Notes under the pieces: generated by a model
What the model saw: only the letters and a program-made list of their open reading frames with translations
Told to the model about the DNA's origin: nothing
Databases searched by the model: none
Shown here: positions 22,006 to 33,768 of the stretch, one piece after another
How positions within the stretch are numbered: the first letter of the stretch is position 1
Layout of the letters: every line of letters begins with the position of its first letter
Assembly: GCA_021234155.1 (NCBI GenBank)
Contig: JAJEKV010000042.1
Span: forward strand, 731,864 to 795,863
DNA: 64,000 nucleotides
Direction: 5' to 3'
Source: Isoetes taiwanensis
Taxonomy: Eukaryota; Streptophyta; Lycopodiopsida; Isoetales; Isoetaceae
Position numbers and translations under genes: made by a program

Positions 22006-25000
22006 TCATCGATGGTTGCCTTCATCCTTGTCAACCCAGTTACATTTGAAGTACGCGTAAAAACCTTCAAGTCTACCAATTCTGTCAACTGCCTTGTCAT
22101 AGTTCCTACCCATCTTTCTATGATGGGCTAGCGCCATTAAGGCCACTTCCATATTGAAGAGACTTTTAATATTTTCAATGCTAACCTCCTGCCCTCCTTA
22201 AGCAACCTGGCATCGATGCTTCCAGACCACCCAAAGAGCAATTGACACCAGCGAAGAAGTGATTTGACAGCTTCCAGATGAAATTATAATACCTGGCCAG
22301 TTGAGTTGGTGTAAGTCAAGTCCGAGAATAGGAGTAGCCCACCTCCAGAAATAAAAAATCCTAGGGCAGAAAAACACGTGTGCAGTAGATTCGCTTTCTT
22401 GACAACCCAGAGGGCATAACTTGCTTGCTGAGATACCTCTGAGGAAGAGTTTAGCATTGGAGGAGAGACCACCTTGAAGGGCTGTCCACTGCAAGAACTG
22501 GATTCTTCGGGAACACATAGACTTCCAGGAGTTGGCAAGGAGTTGAATAGCAGCTGGTCTATTGACCCCTAGAATGAGCTTAGCTTTAAGGGGGACTTCT
22601 CCACGAAGCGCTCGATATACCTTTCCTACCTTGTAGGAAGGGGATTCCACACACTCCCACCTTTCTTCAGGACCCTCCAGCCCAGAGAGACCAGAGATAT
22701 TAGCTTGGATTTCCCTTAGGATCTTCCTGTCACCCTCACCCAGCCTTTTTAGTTTGGACCAGGAGATCCATCTACCATTCTCCCAAAGGTGAGATAGCCT
22801 GGAGATCCCATGAACCCTCCACTTACTATAGATCCGGGGATGTACTAGTGCAAGAGGAAGATGCCTTGATCCCCAAACCCTAGTATTCCAAAAAGGATTG
22901 ATCTTGCCAGCGTGTGGAGGTAGCTCAGCAGGAGAGCATAATGGTTGCACCTTCGCCCATGCCTGGAGTATTCTTCTCATAACAGGAGAGGTACCTGGGG
23001 CTATCTTAAAGTCTCTAAAAGCCGCCCCAAAATCATCTCTTGGGAGGGAGGGCTTGCTTTTGAGTTTACAGCGTTGAAACCAATATCTGACAAATGCTAG
23101 GGCAGGGGAAGTGTCCCCTTGCAGTACTCTCCATACGTATCTGGCTGCTAATGCCTGAGCCTGAGAGAAGGGATCTTTGCAACCAAGATCACCTTCTTTC
23201 TTATCTCTACATAGTTCAGACCAACCCACCTTGGCCATACCTCCCCAGATAAATTTCCTGATTATGACCTGGATCTGGTTGTACACAAATTTCTGCGCCA
23301 CAATTACAGACGAGAAAAAAATGTGAGAGGCTGCAAGGACAGCATTGGCCACTGTTACACGCCCAGACACAGCAAGACCTTTGGCTAACCATAGGGCAAC
23401 TTTCTTCCGAAGACGATCCAACAGAGGCGACCAGAGTCCTTTGATATTATCCGATAAGGAAAGTGGAAGGCCCAGGAGAGTAATTGATTCACCTGCTTTC
23501 ACCACCGGAAACCCTAGCGCACTGACTCGAGGGTCAAGAGGAGTATCTAGTGCCCATAGAGTGGAGCATTTGTTAGGGTTAAGACCAATTCCAGATATGA
23601 TCTCAAAAGCCAAAAGAACATCCCGAAATGCCTGAAAGCTACCATCATCAAATCTGAGAAACATGAAGGTATCGTCAGCATATTGCATAATTGTGAGCTC
23701 ATCACCACCACCAAGTAGAGAGAGACTACTCATTGAGCCTTCTGAGGTTTTAAGTTTCACCATCCTAGAAAGTAGATTTGCCATGATGAGAAACAAGTAA
23801 GGAGCCAAAGGGCACCCTTGCCTGATACCTTTTCGGAGGTCAAAGAGGCCAGATGGTTCACCATTGACAAGCACCGATGCTGATGCTAATTTGTTGATGC
23901 CCATAGAGATGTCAACAAACCGCTTATGAAAGCCCATATGAACCATCACCTCCTGCAGACCCTCCCATCTAAGAGAGTCATAGGCCTTCCTGAAATCCAT
24001 CTTTATCAGCACACAGTTCTGCCTTGATATCCTACACCAATGTAGCCCTTCCCTTGCACCCAAATAATTATCCAGAATGTTTCTTCCAGGGAGAAAGGCT
24101 AATTGTTCTCTACCAATAATCCTATTTAGAATAGGCTTCAGACGGTTAGCCAGAACTTTCATGATGACCTTATATAGGACATTGATCAGGGCAATAGGTC
24201 TCCATTCGTTGATAACCTGAGGTCTTGGCACTTTAGGAACAAGAGTGATGAATCCAGCTGCCAAGGAGGGATGTAAAAGCTGGGAGTTCCATGCACCTTT
24301 GATAGCCCTGAGGAAGTCCTGTCCCAAGAATTCCCAAAATTCCTTAAAAAACTCTGGGGGAAATCCGTCTGGACCATTTTTCCAGTTGCCAAGGAACAAA
24401 GAGTTCTGTAAACTTCTCCATCCCCTAACGGTTGAAGTAGGGATTGATTATCAGCTTCCGAAACCAAGTGCGCCCACTCGACCTTTGGTAGCCATCTAGC
24501 AATTTCTGATCTATAGGTGGATGGAAGTGGCTCTTCTTTAAATTGGTCCTGGAAGTTTCCCCTGATGAAGTGCTTGATTTCATCCTGGTCTGTTAAGAGG
24601 GCCTGCTTTTGATCTTTGATAGCAGTGATGCTATTTTCTGCTAACCTAGCCCCAGCCAATCTAAAAAAACACTTAGAGTTCTCGTGATCAAGTTCAGCAT
24701 ACCACTTAGTTTTGGAGCGTATAGCTGCACCCCTTGCCTCCTCCTCTTCTATAGCTTTAGCTTTGGTTTCAAGCTCCTCCTCCAAAGCCTGTTTACCTCA
24801 ATTGTAGGGGTCGCTAAAAAGTTCCTGCTTAACAATCCGGAGAGTATTGTAGACAAGATCCTTTTCCTTTTTAAAAATCAGGGCCCGATTCCTTCCCCAC
24901 TTCTTGATCCAAGCCTTCATGAGGTTGAGCTTGTGGGCCCAAGCCTTCATAGAGGGGGAATTATCCCCATTTTCCAGTGAGCCTAGAAAAGCCTTAAAAG

Positions 25001-25796
25001 GACTACAGAACGCTTCTTTGGTTAACCATGAGACGTTGAACTTGAAAGGAATATTACCTGATTTCCTAGCAGAGGGGATATCTTCCAGCGTAAGCCTCTG
25101 CGGAACATGATCCGAGTGAGTGAATGCAAGATCACCTTCAACATAAGACTTATCCATAAATCCAGCAGATTTGTTGGTCAGGTAGAACCTATCAAGCAGA
25201 CAGTACACTCTATCCTGACCCTTCTGTTTGTTAGACCAAGAAAATGTAGAATTGGAGGGAGGAACTAAAGAGAAGCCTGCACTGTTGATTAGAGAAAGCC
25301 AGGCACGCTCTTCTCCTTCCTGCAGATTCCTGTGCAAACCCACTTTTTGATTCCACGTGTCAGTCATATTTAGGTCGCCCCCAAGTATCCAGTTATCAAT
25401 CACGTTCTCATGTTGGGATATCCAACTTTCAATATTATTCCACATTATTGCTCTTTCAGCAGGTTTATTGGAGGCGTAAACATTAATAAGCCCCCATTGA
25501 CAGTTATTGTTTTCAAATATAACTGACTGCCATCTGCCCCCCAATCCTGAGAAATGACTTTTCGGGGCCTGACCTTTCCAAAGAATACAGGTACCTCCCT
25601 TAGTGCCCTGAGCTGCACAACTAAAGGAGGAATATCCATTACCCACCCAACTTCCAAGAGAACTTGCCTCAAAGTCAGGGAGCCTGTGTTCCTGTAGCAT
25701 GACAATGTCCGCCTTCATTGATCTGATAGCCGCTAAGACTCTAGCACGTTTGAGTGCTCCTTTTATGCCACGCAAATTCCAAGAAATAATGATCAT
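22006..25796 (-). pseudogene. LINE-1 ORF2: endonuclease, RT, zinc finger
   Basis: Starts MIIISWNLRGIKGALKR (APE-type endonuclease), with Glu in MLQEHRLPDF, GGDLNMTDTW and SDHVP near its end. An in-frame TGA at about 24798 separates it from the linker, and a frameshift lies at about 24300. RT shows WRPIALINVLYKVIMKVLANR, KMDFRKAYDSL, GIRQGCPLAPYLF and MQYADDTFMFL. A C-terminal zf-RVT has CPLGCQESESTAHVFFC. A TAA at 22198 ends the main frame, but the same frame continues past it (NYDKAVDRIG, matching YDREWDRIG in the second LINE) to about 22006, so that stop is a lesion. Plant L1 lineage; inactive. Confidence 0.88.
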
Positions 25797-25826
25797 CCCG
25801 AAGAGGTTATGACGACAGCCCACCAT

Positions 25827-27274
25827 CCAGCCCTAGGTGCAAGGGCATATCTATGCTCCTTTCTGGCAGGGTCATATCTCCTCAGCTGGTACCAAATGGG
25901 AAGGGTCACATCAAGGGAACAGCATCTAAGAAAACATCTGGGTTCCCTTATTAGGGGAGATAAGGTTTTCAACACCAGAGAGGGTAAATGGTTTAGGGAA
26001 GTCCCCTTGTGAATGGGCCTCTTTAGACATAGTGAAGGGGGGCAACTTGAGGTACCCCTATTGACCCTAAGTGGAGAGAGTTCCCTATTGACCCAAAGGG
26101 AGAACAAATTTCTGGAAGTACTCAGGATAACGTGGAACCCCCCTTCAATAGCCTCCAGCATATATAGGGAGGAGGGGTATGATAACGGACACTTCTTTGT
26201 CCTTTTTGCAAAAGTCCAAAGTGCCCAAACTTGTGCTTTTAAAAAAGGTACCAAGGTGTCCCATAGGGGCAACCGATTCCAGATATCGATATTGATGGAA
26301 TATATCAAAAGCCTCCATGTGGGTGCCAAACCATGTGTGCTAAAATTATCATTCACAGTGATTAGAGATAGGGACGTCCTTCCCTTTCACAACCATAGAA
26401 CCCAGAATCATTCTGCTTAAAAGACTATTCGAGAAAAAGTGCCATAGAGGAGATAATATATGATTGGGAGGCAGCATATCCCCCATCAGAAGGATAAGAC
26501 CCTGCCATATATTGTTGAGGCGACCATTATGCATCTCCGTTTTAATGGTAAGAAACAAGGAGAGATAGAAATGCTTGCTTAGGGTCGGAAGAAGTGTCAC
26601 CCAAAATAGAGAAAGGGCAGCGATATCACCTTTATAGGGATTCGATTGCTCACCCCAGAAGCAGCCAGAAAACCAATTCGTTGAATATGTTTGGAAAACG
26701 GCAGCCAGAAAACCCTTTAGAACATGATTGGAAAACGACAAGGGACCCCAATGACCGTTACAATACTGTTGGCTGAGAGAGTTGCATGGCACGGTAAAGC
26801 CATCAGGGACCTTATGATCCAAGAGAAGAACATTAAGGCCATTACTATGAAACAGGCATGCTTCATATCTTTTATACCAGCACCAAACAAAGGCATTTGC
26901 AGAGCCGATTATTATGTTTTGCAGGTAGTAAGTAAGCCAAAATACTCCAGACCATATACATATAACAGGAAAGAGATCTAGTTGCACAAACCAGATAACT
27001 GCCATAACCGTAATAATGAGATTATAACAACCAGCAACCATCACCATAATTTGAATCATACTGAGCATATTATATTAATCTCTGATACAAAAAGCCTGCC
27101 TTACAGGAGCAGCCATATCTGATACAAAAGCGCTGTCTAACAAGAACAGCCATACATAATACGCCTAATGTAAGACGGATATAAGCCTGGTATCTTGTGG
27201 CTAAGAGACAAAATGGCCACAGAACTAGGAAGTATATAAAACATAAACCTTGGAAGAAGCTTCCAGCTTCAGCA
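25827..27274 (-). other. Unusually long LINE-1 inter-ORF region
   Basis: 1.45 kb between ORF1 and ORF2, where the second L1 in this window has a one-base stop/start overlap. On the coding strand it is open in two long frames: 27068-26349 (239 codons, hydrophobic, Trp-rich) and 26356-25793 (187 codons). Neither resembles a family I know. It could be a spacer, an acquired segment or a decayed insertion; no terminal repeats were found at its ends. Confidence 0.35.
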
Positions 27275-28861
27275 TTAAAGAAGACTATTACCATCTTTGT
27301 TTGCAGGGAGGATCGCGCTTCCTTGCTCCAGAGAATGCTCCAAACACACTTTTGCTATTGAAGCTTCAAAAGTGTTCCTACCTGATTTACTCCCAGTATC
27401 CTTCCCTTTCTTTCTTCCATTAAGTTTCTTAGCCATTAATGTATTGTTGCCATCAGTATTGAGGGGTTGTACCACTGTGCCCCCATCATTCATCTGGCCT
27501 GTAAGATCTGCAACCAAAAGATTAGAGGGCGCAGCAGAAATGAGAGCCTGATTGTTCTTCATCCCAGCAGACGGAGCTTCCTTGGGGCTGGCGGTAACTA
27601 GAGGTTGGGACTTCAAAATAGAAGAGCAGGGGCTCTCCTGACCAGAATCATCGCCCATCAGGCTAAATCGAGCACTGTGGAGCTGGGTTGGGGAAGCAGA
27701 GAAGGAAAGATCATGGATCAGGCAGTCACTCTTGGGCGAAGAGATACAGATTTCCCCATTGGGAGGGCCAGGTTGATCTTTTGGTTTCTCTGCAGCAGAT
27801 TCTGGAGCAGACTCTGGAGGAGCTTTCACACTCAATGACCAGCCCTCTTCAGAGGGATCGATACATTCTTCGACAAGGGCAAGTGGGCTGAATCTATTGT
27901 GACATAATAGGCCCTCGGGAGGCAGAGAGGGTTCTACAGCTGATTCAAGAGCACAGAGCTTTTCCATTGGAACAGGGGAATGCGTTGGGCTGTCAAGGGG
28001 ACAGGCCTTCATGGAGCACTCGCCCCCAAAGTCTGGGGCAACAGCCACGGTCTGCTTCTTAGTGGATTTTTTGGGATCAGTTTCCATAAATCCATCAGAG
28101 TCAATCATATGGGCCAGACTAATTTTGTCTTGAGTGTGTGATCTGTTGTGCTCACAGACCGGAGAGTGGTCTGAACATATGTGCCCAGCATGCACCCTGG
28201 CTCCACATCCAGAACAGGGGAAGGGGAGACCAGAGATAGAGAGAGTAAACTCTATTAAAGTATTATTAAAGCCCATAAAGAAAACAGAACGTGGAAGTGG
28301 CTTTAGAATATCCACTGTGATGCAGATCTTTGGGGCCTCCGAGGAGTTCCCACCCATGCATACGTACTCCCCAAGATATGAGGCAATAGCTTTGAAAGCC
28401 TTCTCTGTCCAGTACTCAGCACTAAGATCAGAGAGTGAAAACCATAATGGATAGAACAGAGCATCTGGCTTTTTGGGGTTGAAATCCGGCCTCCATTTCT
28501 GCAGCAAAACTTGGCCATTTAGACAGGTGATTATCCCCTTCTTGAAAAGAAACTGGGTTTCCTTCTCAGTTTGCAAGGTGATGAGAAAGTATAAGTTTCC
28601 CAAAGGCTGGATCCGAGGTAGGATTCTGCCACGGCATACACGCTCAACAGTCTTCTTAATCTCTGCTAAAGATGGATTACCCCTTATAATCTTAGCAATA
28701 AGGGCCTGATTATCTAGGTGGCGAATCCGGTTCGCCACCTCTGGAATACGCAAGGAGATATAAGTCTGATCACCAATATCAGGGCTTACAAAAGTATCAG
28801 CATGCTCAACGAGCAGAACAGGCTCCATAGAGGTCATGCTCAGAAATAAGTCTCCAACCAA
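27275..28861 (-). CDS. LINE-1 ORF1, DUF4283-like RNA-binding protein
   Basis: 528 residues, uninterrupted. The N-terminal half has the layout of plant L1 ORF1 proteins (DUF4283/RRM-like): GNPSLAEIKKTVERVCRG, FLITLQTEKETQFLFKKG, PLWFSLSDLSAEYWTEKAF, CITVDILKPLPRSVFF. A CCHC knuckle CSGCGARVHAGHIC follows near residue 230. The C-terminal half is Pro/Ser-rich and low-complexity. It probably binds the element RNA to form the retrotransposition particle. The second LINE has the same order and knuckle spacing. Confidence 0.82.
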   Translation of the reverse strand: MVGDLFLSMTSMEPVLLVEHADTFVSPDIGDQTYISLRIPEVANRIRHLDNQALIAKIIRGNPSLAEIKKTVERVCRGRILPRIQPLGNLYFLITLQTEKETQFLFKKGIITCLNGQVLLQKWRPDFNPKKPDALFYPLWFSLSDLSAEYWTEKAFKAIASYLGEYVCMGGNSSEAPKICITVDILKPLPRSVFFMGFNNTLIEFTLSISGLPFPCSGCGARVHAGHICSDHSPVCEHNRSHTQDKISLAHMIDSDGFMETDPKKSTKKQTVAVAPDFGGECSMKACPLDSPTHSPVPMEKLCALESAVEPSLPPEGLLCHNRFSPLALVEECIDPSEEGWSLSVKAPPESAPESAAEKPKDQPGPPNGEICISSPKSDCLIHDLSFSASPTQLHSARFSLMGDDSGQESPCSSILKSQPLVTASPKEAPSAGMKNNQALISAAPSNLLVADLTGQMNDGGTVVQPLNTDGNNTLMAKKLNGRKKGKDTGSKSGRNTFEASIAKVCLEHSLEQGSAILPANKDGNSLL

Positions 28862-29624
28862 TAAAAGGAATTATTGAGCCAAGGGCAATGCACCAAGAAG
28901 GATTGAGTAGGCTCTGTTTCCACGTTACTGAAAATCAACAGCCTGACCAATCTCCGGACAAATGCTGTATCAGCTCCCCGTATAGCAAAGCCTCCAATAC
29001 AAGAGAAATGCTCCTGCTGCAGCAGTCTTCGATCAATAATAGAATTCCACAGCTGCAATACTGGACCTTCAATGTATCCCCACCAAATGTAGTCAGTGTT
29101 CACAAGGATAATAGATCGAGTTATGGTGGAGATATCAAGCGAAAAGGAAGATGGAATGGAAAAAACAGAAGACGCAGTTGAAGCTTGAGAAGCTTGATGG
29201 CTAGAGTCAGAAGAAAAAACTAAATACTCCATGCTGAGACCACATCAGGAAGATCAGGAAGACTTGTAGAGCTCCAATGTTATGTAATCAGAGAAGGCTT
29301 CGGAGTATAGGTAAAACTTCGCAATAGGTGGTCTGTCTGCACCAAGGTAAGCAATTCTGAATTCCACTGTATCAGCAGACGGATCTTGCGTGGATGGGAG
29401 TGTTCTCCTATAAAGAAAATCTCAGGGAAAACAGATTCCTCCATCAAGAAGGCCCAAATACCCGCAGGAGTTCCCTCAAGCCACCCAGAGCAGATCTGGG
29501 AGGTGCTATAGAAGACAACAAAATATTTCGAAAGTTCCACTGGTGAACTAGACGATCCAGAGGACTGGGGAATGGCAGAGTTAGAGCAGGAGCAGGCAAT
29601 CGCAAGGGGGAGAGGCTGCCCCAT
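28840..29624 (-). other. Two small open frames in the LINE-1 5' region
   Basis: 29624-29280 (114 codons) and 29232-28840 (130 codons; overlaps ORF1 by 22 bases). Both are Ser-rich at the N-terminus and then carry a hydrophobic stretch with a W-x-EG-P core (GWLEGTPAGIW; WWGYIEGPVLQLW), so they may be diverged duplicates. No known domain recognised. They may be 5' leader ORFs or chance. Confidence 0.3.
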
Positions 29625-30085
29625 TCAAGCTTGACATTGATAGAAAACTATGCAAAGTATGGCTGCTGAAAGATACAGAGAGCAGCTATGGACCCGAGAG
29701 AAAAAAACCGAAACTTGCAAATGGATTGATAGATTGAGAAAGCAGGATAAGCAGAGCTTAATGATCCAAGGAGAGTTGGGAATGATTATACGAAGTCAGA
29801 CAGCCGCTAATCCTGTCAGAAGCCAGTTTACGTATCATTCCCATCCTGCAGAATCAGGTCCAAACATGATTGTTTGGTCTTGGTCTTAGAGTCAAAAGCA
29901 GCCACCGAATCCAGCCCAGGCATGAAACAGGGAAAGTCCCCCTCTACAAGGGGGAGAACCAAGAGGAGTACCGGCCGAATCAGCAGCCGATTTGCCTCAT
30001 CTCGATCCAAGTTAATAGGAAAAAGGTCGCAGCTGTTTTAAGAAAAAAGTCGAAATTGCATGGCGCTAGGCGCTAACTTTTCCCT

Positions 30086-30417
30086 ATAATGGTCATATAT
30101 AAAAGGTGTATGTCCTGTGTTATGGTTTACATGCTTTGCAATTGGGTCTATGCATTATACACAGCGGTTCTGATTCCAGTTTATCCAGGTCTCGCATTTA
30201 CCAGCCTCTGTTTAAGTCCCAGTTTATACAGCCGTTCCTACCAAGCCTCGATTTCACCAGGCAGCCACAGTCATAATCCTGTCTCTAGCATGGTCTCATC
30301 AGCTTATATATCAACCACAGCAGTAGCTCAGCCTCATCCCCATCTGCAATTAGTTTTATAATCTTCTTGTATTTCTCTTCTATTCCCATTCCTTTGCGTG
30401 TGTCCTTACGACGAGAA
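30086..30417. other. Host sequence between LINE-1 and Copia-2
   Basis: Starts with the continuation of the 79-bp repeat. It contains a 90-codon Ser/Tyr/Pro-rich open frame (30089-30361) without recognisable similarity. GAGAA at 30413-30417 flanks the LTR and nearly matches CAGAA at 49581-49585. Confidence 0.4.
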
Positions 30418-30645
30418 TGTTGCAAAAAGTAAAGAAGAAGTGAAGAAAAGTAACAGATCTATTGATAGAAAAAAGACGTACAAAGCATACAAAACTGAAT
30501 GTTGATCTATATTTTATATAGATAAAGTCCTAAGTGAATCTATGCTAGAAATAAAAACTAATAAGTGTTGGGCAGTTTGATAACTACCTGAGATTCCTTC
30601 TTTTACTGCTCATCATGGTTAGGACTTCGATCGGTATTTGCAACA
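30418..30645 (-). repeat. Copia-2 3' LTR
   Basis: 228 bp with matching ends TGTTGCAA ... TTGCAACA. Aligns with 49301-49580 (AAGTAACAGATCTATTGATAG, TCTATGCTAGAAATA and others). On the minus strand it is preceded by AGTGGGGG, a polypurine tract. Confidence 0.88.
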
Positions 30646-32617
30646 CCCCCACTCAGTGACAAGGAATCTTGACCCCCACTGGATGTGAGCCCAAGTGCAA
30701 GAGTGAACCTGTTGTGTTTCAGACGAGCAAGTGCTTTGGTAAGCATGTCTGTAGGCATTTGATCAGTGGGACAATACTTGAGAGAAATAACTTTGCCATG
30801 TACAAGTTTGTGGATAAAGTGGAATTGAAGGTCAATATGTTTGATCCAGCGATGGAGGGGATTATGAGCTATAGCAAGAGCACCTTGATTATCAACATGG
30901 AGTAGAGTTGCAGTATCAGCAAGTTGGAGTTTAGTGCATAAACGTTGAAGGTAGGCATGAGTAAGGGCAACATACTCAGCTTCGGTGCTGGAAAGAGAGA
31001 TGCTAGGCTATTTAAAGCTGCTCCAACTAATGGCACCCGCAACTAACAGGAAAACAAAGGCAGATATTTATTTGCAATAATGATGGTCGTCGGTCCAGTC
31101 GGCATCCGAAAAACCTTCAATGGTAAAGGAATAGGGTTGAGAAGAATAGTGAAGGCCATGGTGAATGGTTCCTGCAATATATCGAAGAACTCATTTCAAA
31201 GAGGAGCAGTGAGAGTTCTTGGGATTAGTACTGAACTGGGACAGTTTGCACAAAGGAAAGGCTAGATATGGACGAGTTGAAATTGTGGCGAAATTGATCA
31301 TGCCAAGAACACTTCGGTATTGGGAATGAATATGATGAAGCACAAGGGAGCATGGAGGATCATCAGGGAGTGGGTGAAGACCAAATTCGAGGAGAATGGA
31401 GACTGAATTACAGTTTTCCATGTGGGAAGTGCAGAGAATATCCGAGAGATACTTGGGCTATGTGAGCGAAAGAGTACCAGCAGCTTGATGATAGGAAATT
31501 TCAAGACCAAGAAAATAGTGTATGGTGCCGAGATCCTTCATGTGAAAACAAGGGTGGAGCTATAATTTAATGTCATTGAGATAGCCTCAGAAGCAGCAAC
31601 AATGAATAAGCCGTGCACATAGCATAAGATGGTGAGGAAATGAGGTTGAGTGCAAAAGTATATAATTGGGTCTGCTTGGCTATGCTGGAATCATAGTTGA
31701 AGGAGAGTCCGATCAAGACATGTGTACCAGGACCTAAATGCTTGACGAAGACCATATAAAGCTTTGTGAAGATGGCAAACTTGAGTCTGATCAGAAGAAA
31801 CGAACCTTTGAGGTTAGCATTATAGACATTCATCTGATGGATGTGGTATCGATGAAGAGTAGCATAAGCCATAATTGTTCTGAGGAGACCATACGAACAA
31901 CCGGTGCATAGGTTTCTTCAAAATCAATGCTCTCTATTTGATTAAATCCCCGTGCGACAAGACAAGTTTTAAAGTGGGCTATGAAAACATTTGAATTTAA
32001 CTTTGAAAACCCATTTGCATGAGACAACTAGACGATAGGAAGCACGAGGAACTAGGGATCAAGTGTTGGCGACATGAATTGTGTCAATCTCTTCTTGCAT
32101 TGCACGAATCCATTCAACTTTGTAGGGATTATGAGTGGCATGATAATATGTGAGGGGATCAGTAGGGAGATCTTGCGAAACAAAGATATAATCATGGAAC
32201 CAGACTCGAGGCTTGCGTGTACGAACAGGTCTGTTAGAAGCAGAAGGTGGGATGGTGGAAAGGGGAGAATCGGAAGGGAAATCTGGGGCAGCAAGACTAG
32301 AAGGTGTGGAATCGGGGAGGGATGGTGGAGTATCAGGAACATAAGGTGTAAAAGGTTCAGGTTGTGCTGAAATGGGATCAAGGGGAATTTTCAGAAGAAC
32401 AAGATTAGAAGGTAAGGGAGTGTGATGCCAAGGCAGGTGCTCCAGAAATTTAACATGGCAACTCAGAATGAGACGATGATTTTGAAGATCATAGAGCCAA
32501 TAGGCTTTGCTTGTAAGAGTGTAGCCCAAGAACATACATGGGATGGATTTAGGACCAAGTTTGGATGTGGGTTTAGGAAGATGAACAAAAACCTGACAGC
32601 CAAAAACTCTAAGATGA
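30646..32617 (-). pseudogene. Copia-2 pol 3' part: integrase end, RT, RNase H
   Basis: Read right to left: integrase C-terminal region HLRVFGCQVFVHLPK, MFLGYT, YWLYDL (32617-32450); a Pro/Ser-rich linker; RT N-part CLVARGFNQIESIDFEETYA (c.31990-31920), HQMNVYNANLKGSF, then thumb VLGMINFATISTRPYLAF; RNase H with SISLSSTEAEYVAL, DNQGALAIAHNP, KHIDLQFHFIH and TDMLTKAL before the 3' LTR. The RT YVDD box region is badly decayed. Several frameshifts. It continues the gene fragment at 46448-48504 across the large insertion. Confidence 0.85.
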
Positions 32618-32622
32618 TGAAG
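32618..32622. other. Target-site duplication of the 13.8-kb transposon (left)
   Basis: TGAAG, identical to 46443-46447 on the other side. Taking one copy out joins the Copia-2 integrase frame without loss or gain of bases. Confidence 0.8.
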
Positions 32623-32654
32623 AACTATCATTCAATTAAATTGGGATTATATCT
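32623..32654 (+). repeat. Left terminal inverted repeat
   Basis: AACTATCATTCAATTAAA then TTGGGATTATATCT. It pairs with 46412-46442 read in reverse complement, with two substitutions and one indel. Confidence 0.8.
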
Positions 32655-33538
32655 ATTCCAAAATCGCGTCGTATAAGCCTATTATTTACCTTTGTATTGA
32701 ATTAACCATGCTTTTGCACTGAGTTCATTTTCAACCTGGGAATATGCATTTTGTGTTGAAATTGAACGACATTCAAAAATACGATGCAAATCACCCATAT
32801 TATGACAGAATGTTGGCAATATAAAAAAATAAAAAATTGTATATTATTTTATACCATCATGGACGATTACGAAATTTATAGAGTAAAATAAGAAGCCTTT
32901 TTTCAATAAATAACGACAAGCAAGTGGCTACAAAACTTAGATTTTCGTAGTTCAAATCGCGCCTGGCACGATTTTGTTGGCATAAATATAGCATGATCAA
33001 ACAAAAAAACTATTTCGATTCATCATCAACAGGCGCTGAGATCCTTTTGATCATGAACAAACTATGATATGGATTCCATAGCAGATGGAGACAACATCGA
33101 AGGGATCAGGATAGAAGCGGACGGGATTCATAGCAACGACAGTCAGCCAGTCTTCAAGTTCTATGCCTCACTGGCGGCACCTATATAGAGTTCCTCGTGG
33201 TTCATCTTACAGGTAATGGAATGTGCCATAACAAGAAGAAGCAGGCGGGGGCCAAAGTCGATGGCTTGGTGATGCATATCTATTTATACCCACCTAGATT
33301 ATTGACGGTATATACATACAAATTATTGGACGTATAGCAAATTATATACATAATAGAATAATACAAAACGTATACGGAACCAATAATGCTGCTACAGTTG
33401 TATTTCGTCTCTAATAACCAGAGAAGATCAACGCCATAGAACATTGCAAAGTAACACAATATATATTCAAAAGCTTTTGTGTAAAGTATATTTCATATTC
33501 AAAATATTTATGCAAAGTATATTTTCGGTATACATATA
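32655..33538. other. Left arm of the transposon, non-coding
   Basis: AT-rich. One CGCG half-palindrome at about 32665 and one full near-palindrome at 32954-32974. No open frame of note until the HAD C-terminus ends at 33539. Confidence 0.5.
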
Positions 33539-33768
33539 TCAAAATAGTTCCCTTTCTAGAACAATTTTCTCAAAGTCCCGGTCAATTTCCCCCGTCCGAT
33601 CGAGTTGCGGGTATCGTGTTTGTATCTCTTTGACCGATTTTCCTGAAGCTATTTCTTGTAAGACACTGATAAAACGAAGTAGAAAGTCATTTGTGCTAAA
33701 CATATCAGGATGATAGGATGGCAGATTTAAGGACTGTGACTGATTGAAGCAACACTTGAGGGCGTCAT

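Larger units (their letters stand above)
21724..30085 (-). mobile_element. L1-type non-LTR retrotransposon (LINE-1), near full length
   Basis: 8.36 kb, minus strand. Poly-A tail (T-run at 21724-21738), 3' UTR, ORF2, a long inter-ORF region, ORF1 and about 1.2 kb of 5' sequence beginning GGGAAAAGTTAGCGCC. The insertion point is fixed by the interrupted 79-bp tandem repeat. ORF2 has at least two stops and one frameshift; ORF1 is open. Confidence 0.88.

Noticed and set aside
22198-22200. TAA at 22198 as the true end of LINE-1 ORF2
   Set aside because: The same frame continues with residues matching LINE-2 (YDxxxDRIG), so it is a premature stop.
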